Shown in pieces: positions 8,327 through 13,948 of a DNA stretch of 38,423 bases. The stretch lies in assembly GCA_002704825.1 (NCBI GenBank), contig PAIY01000131.1, forward strand, positions 1-38,423, given 5' to 3'. This stretch comes from Phycisphaeraceae bacterium (GTDB lineage Bacteria > Planctomycetota > Phycisphaerae > Phycisphaerales > Phycisphaeraceae). A model generated the notes under the pieces. The model was given only the letters and a program-made list of their open reading frames with translations, made no database searches and had not been told where the DNA came from. Position 1 is the stretch's first letter. Each line of letters starts with the position of its first letter. The translations under genes and the position numbers were made by a program.

Positions 8327-8398
8327 AAGCCGGATGCTTGGAAACCTGCATGTCCGGTTTGGGGTTGGGGTCGGGCTGTAATGCCCGGCCTACACCAC
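8327..8398 (+). ncRNA. Group II intron domains V and VI
   Basis: Domain V is the 34-nt hairpin at 8327-8360. It has an AGC triad on the 5' side (AAGCCGGATGC), a GGAAAC loop and the complementary arm GCATGTCCGGTTT with a two-base bulge. Domain VI follows: GGTCGGGC pairs with GCCCGGCC around a short loop (8370-8390). An unpaired A at about 8392 sits a few bases from the 3' end and is a candidate branch point. The exon resumes at about 8399. Confidence 0.85.
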
Positions 8399-8701
8399 AC
8401 CACCCGCGCCAACCAGGGCTGGCGGGCGACCGCGCCGACGCTCCGGGAATGCACCGCCGAGTTCGAGATGCTCTGGAAGCCGGGCGACGCCGGGTTCGAC
8501 GCGATCAAAACCGCGTTCCTCACCTCGGCCACCGTGCGGCTCGCCGTCCTGACCGGCGCGCGTGACGCCTCCGGCGTCGAAGGCCCGCTCGGTGATTTCA
8601 GCATCACGAACTTCAGCCGGAACGAACCGCTCGAGGAAGGCGTGACCGTCAGCGTGACCGCCAAGCTCGCCACGTTCGACCAGTGGGTGGAGGTGGCCTG
8701 A
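8399..8701 (+). CDS. Major tail tube protein, exon 2
   Basis: Encodes 100 residues starting TTRANQGWRATA and containing the conserved core FEMLWKPGDAGFDAI. It also has a strand, VRLAVLTG, GDFSITNFSRNEPLEEGVTV and the closing VTAKLATFDQW. These are typical of siphovirus tail tube proteins. It has no start codon of its own in the right place, so it should be expressed only after splicing. The stop (TGA 8699-8701) overlaps the next ATG, as in an undisturbed tail operon. Confidence 0.8.
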   Translation, partial: TTRANQGWRATAPTLRECTAEFEMLWKPGDAGFDAIKTAFLTSATVRLAVLTGARDASGVEGPLGDFSITNFSRNEPLEEGVTVSVTAKLATFDQWVEVA

Positions 8702-9180
8702 TGAAGACCTTCACTGATGCAGCCGGTCGGACCTGGACGCTCACGCTCAACCTCGGCACCGCCATGGCGGTCAAAGCCAAACTGGACATCGACCTGCTTC
8801 AGCCGGAGGCGGGCGATCCGCCTCTGCTGACGCGACTGGGCACCGACGAGATGCTCCTCGGCGAAGTGCTCTGCGCGATGCTCGAAGGCCAGTTCGTCAC
8901 GCACAAGGTCAGCGAAGACGACGTGCGGAATGGCTTCGATGGCCAGACGCTGCTCGCCGCGCAAAAGGCGTTCTATGAGGAACTGATCGATTTTTTCCGG
9001 TCGCGCGGCCGCAACGACAGGGCCAAGGCGGTCGCCAAGCAGATGGCCATGATCGACGCGGCGGTGACCGCCATCGAGACCCGGATCGACGGGATCGACG
9101 TCGACCAGACGATCCGTGGTGCGATGTCTGGCGCATCGCCGGATCAATCGGCCTCGGCCCCATCGAATTCCGGGGGCTGA
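8701..9180 (+). CDS. Tail assembly chaperone-like protein (gpG role)
   Basis: 159 aa from ATG 8701, which overlaps the tail tube stop; this coupled start is preferred over an in-frame GTG at 8683 inside the previous gene. It opens with a beta-hairpin (FTDAAGRTWTLTLNLGTAMAVK) and continues as helices, including RSRGRNDRAKAVAKQMAMI. The tail is Ser/Ala-rich and low in complexity. Its place directly between tail tube and tape measure modules, with a second short frame following in the -1 frame, matches tail assembly chaperone pairs that guide tape-measure assembly. Known pairs often use ribosomal frameshifting. Confidence 0.6.
   Translation: MKTFTDAAGRTWTLTLNLGTAMAVKAKLDIDLLQPEAGDPPLLTRLGTDEMLLGEVLCAMLEGQFVTHKVSEDDVRNGFDGQTLLAAQKAFYEELIDFFRSRGRNDRAKAVAKQMAMIDAAVTAIETRIDGIDVDQTIRGAMSGASPDQSASAPSNSGG
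8991..8997 (+). promoter_or_regulatory. Candidate -1 slippery heptamer T_TTT_TTC
   Basis: In the frame of the first chaperone gene the codons read GAT-TTT-TTC, giving the canonical heptamer T-TTT-TTC. A -1 slip would enter the frame of the 9192-9431 ORF with no stop in between. However, about 125 bases after the heptamer still look coding in the zero frame, so the real slip, if any, may be further downstream. This is a weak candidate only. Confidence 0.2.
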
Positions 9181-9191
9181 CGCTGCGGCAA

Positions 9192-9431
9192 TTGCTGTGG
9201 ATGGCCGAGGGCCTGGGCCGCGAGCGATGGGCGCACACGTCGATCATCTGTTCGCTGATCGCCAACGCGAACCGCGATCCGAAGAAGCACCGCGCCTTCA
9301 AGCCATCTGACTTCGATCCGTACCAACGCAACGATCGGCGATCACGAATGGTCGCCACCAAGCAGGACCTGAACCTTCTTAGAGAGGCCCTTGAGGCCCG
9401 CCCCCGGAACCCCCAACTGAAAGGCAATTGA
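9192..9431 (+). CDS. Second tail-chaperone frame (gpT-like), probably a frameshift product
   Basis: The conserved-looking sequence begins upstream of any start codon. In this frame the region from about 9123 reads DVWRIAGSIGLGPIEFRGL, then LTLRQLLWMAEGLGRERW, ANANRDPKKHRAF and PSDFDPY. The L-T-L-R-x-L-x-W-M-A and F-x-P-x-D-F-x-P-Y patterns are typical of the small gene between chaperone and tape measure in many prophages. TTG 9192 is the first usable start, with no ribosome site. The frame lies at -1 to the preceding gene and overlaps its 3' end, so expression as a fusion through frameshifting is likely. A separate translationally coupled gene is the alternative. Confidence 0.5.
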   Translation: MLWMAEGLGRERWAHTSIICSLIANANRDPKKHRAFKPSDFDPYQRNDRRSRMVATKQDLNLLREALEARPRNPQLKGN

Positions 9432-9432
9432 C

Positions 9433-9801
9433 ATGGACGTCTCCGCAATCCTCGAATCGCTCGGCAACATCCTCAACTCCGGCTTTGGCTTCGCCCTCAT
9501 CTGGGCGGCGCTGGTGTGTTTGTTCTTCTGGCTGTCGAGCAAGTTCAACCCGTTCCAGGAGAAGTGGAAGGAATGGGAAGGCTCGATCATCACCGGCATC
9601 AAGCTGGCCGAGAAGGAGATTCCCGACGACACGCCCAACGCGGGATTGGCCAAGCTCGACGCGGCGCTGCGGTTCGTGCTCAAGGCCTACGCCGACGCCA
9701 ACAACGGCAAGCAACCCCCGGCCAGTCTGGTCGAGCAGATCAAACAGGGCATCCAGATCAAGCACGCCGATCTCGACCGCTACGGCGGCCTGACCAAGTG
9801 A
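9433..9801 (+). CDS. Phage membrane protein, holin-like layout
   Basis: 122 aa, starting at ATG 9433 right after the previous stop. One strong transmembrane segment (FGFALIWAALVCLFFWLS, residues about 17-34) is followed by a soluble helical tail with NPFQEKWKEWEG and VLKAYADANN. A single N-terminal membrane span with a long cytoplasmic or periplasmic tail is not classical for holins, but the next gene is a small lipoprotein. The pair may therefore be lysis or spanin-like. I cannot assign a firm role. Confidence 0.5.
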   Translation: MDVSAILESLGNILNSGFGFALIWAALVCLFFWLSSKFNPFQEKWKEWEGSIITGIKLAEKEIPDDTPNAGLAKLDAALRFVLKAYADANNGKQPPASLVEQIKQGIQIKHADLDRYGGLTK

Positions 9802-9845
9802 TCGCCACCATCGCAACACCCAACCTCCACGGAAGGAGACTCACA

Positions 9846-10235
9846 GTGAAGACTACCCGTTCGCTTCTATTCCTCACCGTCGTTCTGGCTCTGGCGACCG
9901 CCGCAGGCTGTGCCGCCACGCCTCAGGACCGATGGTTCCAGCAGCGCGACGCGCTGAACACCGCCAACCGCATCTACCTGGCCCATGTGCCGGTGATGAC
10001 CGACGAGCAGATCGTCCACTACGGCGAACTGCTGCAGACGGCCCGGGCGCAACTCGACCAGGCGAAGACCCAACTACCCGACGGCGGATCGGCCTTCGAT
10101 ACAGCGCTCGACATGGTCGAGGCACTACTCGTCCGCGTGGTCGCACTCGAAGCCGCCCCCGCCCCCGGCAATGTCGCGCCAGTTCCCGCCCCTGTAACCC
10201 CGAACACGGAGGACACCACCGATGACACCCGTTGA
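9846..10235 (+). CDS. Small phage lipoprotein
   Basis: 129 aa from GTG 9846, with AAGGAGAC 6-13 bases upstream. The N-terminus is a lipoprotein signal peptide: KTTR, then SLLFLTVVLALATAAG, with the lipobox Cys in TAAGC (residue 23). The mature part is helical (LNTANRIYLAHVPVMTDEQ, LDQAKTQLPDG) and ends in a Pro/Thr-rich tail. It overlaps the next ORF by 14 bases. A secreted lipoprotein next to a one-span membrane protein suggests an outer-membrane spanin subunit or an envelope-modifying protein; neither is proven. Confidence 0.6.
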   Translation: MKTTRSLLFLTVVLALATAAGCAATPQDRWFQQRDALNTANRIYLAHVPVMTDEQIVHYGELLQTARAQLDQAKTQLPDGGSAFDTALDMVEALLVRVVALEAAPAPGNVAPVPAPVTPNTEDTTDDTR

Positions 10236-10428
10236 AATCCTCGCCCTCATCCAGTCCGCCCGGTCGCTGCTGGACCTGGGCATCTCACAGTATCGCCTGG
10301 CCGAACAGGAGGGCCGGCTCACCGACGAGCAGCGTGCGGCCATCCTCGAAGCGGCCGACCTGACCGATGACCGCGTCGATGCCGTGGTCGCCGCCGCCCG
10401 CCAGCGACTCGGTCAGACCACCACTTGA
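10222..10428 (+). CDS. Small helical hypothetical phage protein
   Basis: 68 aa starting at ATG 10222, overlapping the end of the lipoprotein gene. It is almost entirely helical (VEILALIQSARSLLDLGISQ, LTDEQRAAILEAADLTDD) with no recognised motif. It is the last plus-strand gene before the tail operon is interrupted by a minus-strand gene. Confidence 0.5.
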   Translation: MTPVEILALIQSARSLLDLGISQYRLAEQEGRLTDEQRAAILEAADLTDDRVDAVVAAARQRLGQTTT

Positions 10429-10530
10429 TGAGCGCCACCCGTGAAGCCGTACCGTCCAGTTGACATAGGCCGCGCACGTACCGATCTGGGCCCAGATATG
10501 GTCGAGTGCGTGCGCGGCCTCGTGGGCACG

Positions 10531-11052
10531 TCAGAGGGAGCCCTGGTGTTCCTTCGAGTACTGCCACATCGCACGATCCAACGTGCGCATGTCAACGCCT
10601 TGGCTTGTGGCGATCTGACGGCACACTTGGACGTACCGCATCCAGAGGTCGAATGTGTAGTAGTTGGGCTTCTTGTCGAAGCCAAGCGACCACAGTGCTC
10701 GCACGTCCAGTATCGGATATGGATCGGGATGAGCGATGTGCAGCAGCACAGACGCGGTCGGCCAATCCACGCCATGCAAGCATCGCAGCACACCGATCCG
10801 CAGGTGTTCGATCTGTGTTGTCAGAGCGATCTTCGTGATCTCGACCACTTCACTCGAACTGTTGCGGCTGCACTTCGACTGACTGCGAGGACTCTTCCAC
10901 TTGCATACAAGCAAGAAATCAGCGTGCGAGAACTCGCGCGCGGCTTGGGCGCGTCGCCCTGCTTCGAGGATCGCCGAGTCGTCCCCATATGCGTAGCGAC
11001 CCGCCCAACTGCGGATGCTTCCTGGTTCAAATCGAAGTTCCCATTCAGGCAC
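10531..11052 (-). CDS. HhH/glycosylase-like protein of unknown function, antisense in tail operon
   Basis: 173 aa. I place the start at GTG 11052, because the ATG at 11127 lies inside the tape measure gene. It opens with WELRFEPGSIRSWAGRY, has a basic segment WKSPRSQSK, and then a helix-hairpin-helix-like stretch, LHGVDWPTASVLLHIAHPD, followed by PILDVRALWSLG. The G-V-x-W/P-x-T-A-S and downstream Asp recall the HhH-GPD fold of base-excision DNA glycosylases, though no catalytic lysine can be pinned down. The C-terminus reads DRAMWQYSKEHQ. It is the only minus-strand gene in the 3-17.5 kb phage module and sits where the tail operon should run straight into the tape measure, so it looks like a moron gene. 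A role in DNA repair or host/phage conflict is inference. Confidence 0.7.
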   Translation of the reverse strand: MPEWELRFEPGSIRSWAGRYAYGDDSAILEAGRRAQAAREFSHADFLLVCKWKSPRSQSKCSRNSSSEVVEITKIALTTQIEHLRIGVLRCLHGVDWPTASVLLHIAHPDPYPILDVRALWSLGFDKKPNYYTFDLWMRYVQVCRQIATSQGVDMRTLDRAMWQYSKEHQGSL

Positions 11053-11090
11053 AGCGCACCTCCGTTGGTCGCTGAGAATAGAGCAACGTG

Positions 11091-13109
11091 ATGGCAACAA
11101 CCAGTGGAATCCGAGCCGGCCGTGCATTTGTCGAGCTGTTCGCTGACGACAGCAAGCTCGTGCGCGGTCTGCGCCGGGCCGAGCGGAAACTCCGCGCCTT
11201 CGGCGACTCGGTCCGCAACCTGGGCCTGAAGATGGCGGCGCTCGGCTCGGCCATGCTCGCGCCGCTGGCTGCGTCGGCGAAGCTGTTCAGTGGCTACGGC
11301 GACCAGGTGGCGAAGATGGCCAAGCGAACCGGTCTGTCGGTCGAGACGCTCAGTGAGTTGCGCTTCGTCGCCAGTCAGACCGGCACCGAGTTCGAGACGC
11401 TGGAAAACGCCTTCCGCAAGATGCAGCGGTCGATCTACGACGCCGGTCGCGGTCTGTCCACGCAGGTCGATGCGCTCAACGACCTCGGCCTGACGTTCCA
11501 GGACCTCGACGGCCTGTCGCCCGAAGATCAGTTCAAATTGCTGGCGGATCGCATCGCGCAGGTCGAAGACCCGACAAAGAAAGCCGCGTTGGCGATGTCG
11601 CTGTTCGGGCGGACGGGCACGAATCTGCTGCCGATGTTCGCCAGCGGGGCCAAGGGCATCGAGATTCTGCAGGCCGAGGCGCGACGGCTCGGTCTGACCA
11701 TGTCCAGCGAAGACGCCAAAGCCGCCGAGGACTTCACCGATGCGCTCGACCGGCTGTGGAAGGTAATCAAGATGGGCGTGTTCCACGTCGGCGCGGCTCT
11801 AGCCCCGGTGCTGCAGAAGGTGGCCGACACGATCACGACGCTGGCCGTGCAGATCTCCGCATGGGTGCAGCGCAACCAGCAGTTGATCGTCACCGTGCTG
11901 AAGGTCGTGGTCGGCATCATCGCTGTCGGTGCCGCCATCGCGGTGCTGGGTACGGTCATCTCCGGCTTCGCCACGATCCTCGGCGGTCTGATTACGGTCG
12001 TTACCACCGTCGTCGCCGTGCTGAAAGTCCTCGGTGCGGTGATCGCGTTCCTCGTCTCGCCCATCGGTCTGGTCATCGCGGCTGTGGCGGCGCTGGCCGG
12101 GTATCTGATCTACGCCACCGACGCGGGCGGCAAAGCGCTGGCGTGGCTGGGTGGCCGGTTCAACGTCCTCAAAGAGGATGCGCTGACCGCCTACCAGGGC
12201 ATCGCTGACGCGCTCGCGGCCGGCGACATCGGCTTGGCGGTGAAGATTCTGTGGCTGACGATCAAGATGGAGTGGACGCGCGGCGTGAACTTCCTCGAGA
12301 AGGCCTGGCTGAACTTCCGCAACTTCTTTATCCGGATCGGCTACGACGCCTGGCATGGGCTGCTGGCGGTCGCGGAGATCGTCTGGCACGCGCTGGAGGT
12401 CGGGTGGATCGAAACGACCGCGTTCTTCGCCAAGGCGTGGCAGAACTTCGTCGGCTTCTTCGCCCGCACGTGGGAACGGATCAAGGCCGGGGCGAAGAAG
12501 GCGTGGAACTGGATCAAGTCGCTGTTCGACGACTCGGTCGACCTCGAAGCCGAGAACAAGCTGGTCGAAGAGCAGAAGCAGGCTGCCATCAACCGCATCG
12601 ATGATGAGCAGAAGCGCCGGGTCGCCCAGCGCGAAGCGCAGCGGGAGGCCGAGCGCCGACGTGCCGCCGCCGTGCATGAAGCGACACTCGCCGAGATCGG
12701 CCGCGAGAACATGGAGAAGCATCGCGAGCTCGACGCCGAGTACGCCAGTCGCATGGCCAACAACGAGGCCGACCTGGCCAAAGCACGCAAGGAATGGCGC
12801 GAAGCGGTCGACGCGGCGAAGAAGAAGCGTGAAGCAAAGGAAGCCGACGAGGGCCCTGGCGGGCTCGAAGGCCCTGACGACATCATCAACAAGGCGCGCG
12901 ACGCGCTGGCCGGTCTCGGCGACATCGGCGACCTGGTCCAGGCCGAGGCCGCGAAGATCGGCGTCAAGGGCACGTTCAACGCCGCCGCCGTGCGCGGGCT
13001 GGCTGCCGGTGAGGCCGCCGACCGCACCGCCAAGGCCACCGAAGAAACCGCCAAGCACACGAAGAAGCTCGTTCAAGCCGCCACCACCGGCGGCTTGACG
13101 TTCGCCTGA
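11091..13109 (+). CDS. Phage tail tape measure protein
   Basis: 672 aa; ATG 11091 is preferred to the adjoining GTG 11088. The N-terminus (RAGRAFVELFADDSKLVRGL, RRAERKLRAFGDSVR) is the usual start of TP901-type tape measures. An MAKRTGLSVETLSELRF region and FGRTGTNLLPMF follow. Residues about 265-345 form a long hydrophobic block of several membrane-capable helices. The C-terminal third is a charged coiled coil (RRVAQREAQREAERRRAAAV) with a final Ala-rich segment. Tape measures set tail length; 672 residues would predict a tail of roughly 100 nm under the usual 1.5 angstrom per residue rule. It lies 3' of the antisense gene, so its transcription may need readthrough or its own promoter. Confidence 0.9.
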   Translation: MATTSGIRAGRAFVELFADDSKLVRGLRRAERKLRAFGDSVRNLGLKMAALGSAMLAPLAASAKLFSGYGDQVAKMAKRTGLSVETLSELRFVASQTGTEFETLENAFRKMQRSIYDAGRGLSTQVDALNDLGLTFQDLDGLSPEDQFKLLADRIAQVEDPTKKAALAMSLFGRTGTNLLPMFASGAKGIEILQAEARRLGLTMSSEDAKAAEDFTDALDRLWKVIKMGVFHVGAALAPVLQKVADTITTLAVQISAWVQRNQQLIVTVLKVVVGIIAVGAAIAVLGTVISGFATILGGLITVVTTVVAVLKVLGAVIAFLVSPIGLVIAAVAALAGYLIYATDAGGKALAWLGGRFNVLKEDALTAYQGIADALAAGDIGLAVKILWLTIKMEWTRGVNFLEKAWLNFRNFFIRIGYDAWHGLLAVAEIVWHALEVGWIETTAFFAKAWQNFVGFFARTWERIKAGAKKAWNWIKSLFDDSVDLEAENKLVEEQKQAAINRIDDEQKRRVAQREAQREAERRRAAAVHEATLAEIGRENMEKHRELDAEYASRMANNEADLAKARKEWREAVDAAKKKREAKEADEGPGGLEGPDDIINKARDALAGLGDIGDLVQAEAAKIGVKGTFNAAAVRGLAAGEAADRTAKATEETAKHTKKLVQAATTGGLTFA

Positions 13110-13123
13110 TTGTAGAGGCAAGT

Positions 13124-13948
13124 ATGCCCATCACCTGCACCGAAAACATCGACTCGCGGCAATACACCGAGGATCAGTCGGCCGAACTGGTCTACAGCAT
13201 TCGCGGCACGGCCGACGAAGACGCGGCGCTGTCGTCACTCAAGGCCACGGCCCCGGACACATTCCACGGCCTGGTTCGTCAGCCGCCGACGGTCGAACCC
13301 GTCCACATCGACACGGTCAATCCCGACCGATGCATCTGGACCGGCACGGCACAGTACGCCCCGCGCCAATATGAACAGCCGCCGGAGACCGGCGACTCGT
13401 CATTCAGTTTCGACACCGGCGGCGGCACGCAGCACATCACGCAGTCCATCGCCACCCCCGGAAGCTACGCCGCGTCGGGCACGGCTCCCAACTTCCGGGG
13501 GGCGATCGGTGTTACTCATGACAACGTCGAAGGCGTGGACATCACGATCCCCGTCTACAACTTCTCCGAGACGCACTACCTGCCCGCATCACAGGTGACC
13601 AACACCTACAAGGGCACGCTGTTCGCCCTGACCGGCAAGGTGAACAGCGGAGCGTTCCGCGGGCTGGCCGCTGGTGAATGCCTGTTCCTCGGTGCGTCGG
13701 GTTCGCGGCGCGGCACCGACGAAGAAGACGACTGGGAGATTACCTTCCGCTTCGCCGGTAGCCCCAACCGCACCGGCATCAGCGTCGGCTCGATCACCGG
13801 CATCGCGAAGAAGGGATGGGAGTATCTGTGGGTGCGGTACGCCGACGTGGAGGACACGGCCAGTAACACGCTGGTCAAGCAGCCGGTCGCCGCCTACGTC
13901 GAAAAGGTCTACGAAGAGGCGAGCTTCGCCGGATTGGGGATCGGGTGA
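13124..13948 (+). CDS. Distal tail-like structural protein
   Basis: 274 aa, starting at ATG 13124 and ending in TGATG overlap with the next gene. It is beta-rich with an Asp/Thr-rich middle (SFDTGGGTQHITQSI) and GAFRGLAAGECLFLGA. A C-terminal segment, GWEYLWVRY, resembles proteins placed right after the tape measure in other environmental prophages. Position suggests a distal tail or baseplate component. I know no catalytic motif in it. Confidence 0.6.
   Translation: MPITCTENIDSRQYTEDQSAELVYSIRGTADEDAALSSLKATAPDTFHGLVRQPPTVEPVHIDTVNPDRCIWTGTAQYAPRQYEQPPETGDSSFSFDTGGGTQHITQSIATPGSYAASGTAPNFRGAIGVTHDNVEGVDITIPVYNFSETHYLPASQVTNTYKGTLFALTGKVNSGAFRGLAAGECLFLGASGSRRGTDEEDDWEITFRFAGSPNRTGISVGSITGIAKKGWEYLWVRYADVEDTASNTLVKQPVAAYVEKVYEEASFAGLGIG

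Larger units (their letters stand above)
5933..8398 (+). mobile_element. Group II intron inserted in the tail tube gene
   Basis: A ~2.47 kb retroelement with a structured 5' leader, an RT/maturase ORF (6634-8310) and a domain V of exactly 34 nt at 8327-8360. Domain V is followed by a domain VI hairpin and then by the exon. Reading-frame continuity of the tail protein fixes both ends to within a few bases. The 5' end as placed reads GTATG, a departure from the usual GTGYG consensus, so it should be treated as provisional. A long hairpin at 5948-5979 (GTATCTATAGCAAC pairing with GTTGCTTAGATAC) fits early domain I structure. Base composition is more balanced than the flanking GC-rich phage genes, consistent with horizontal arrival. 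It lies in the sense orientation, so splicing from the phage transcript is possible. Confidence 0.85.

Noticed and set aside
9433..9801. Confident holin call
   Set aside because: Only one membrane span with a long soluble tail and no endolysin beside it; position alone is not enough.
10436..10530. HEAAH string (zinc-protease-like HExxH) in frame after the stop of the 173-aa antisense gene
   Set aside because: Lies beyond a stop with no start and no supporting domain; chance in GC-rich sequence is more likely.
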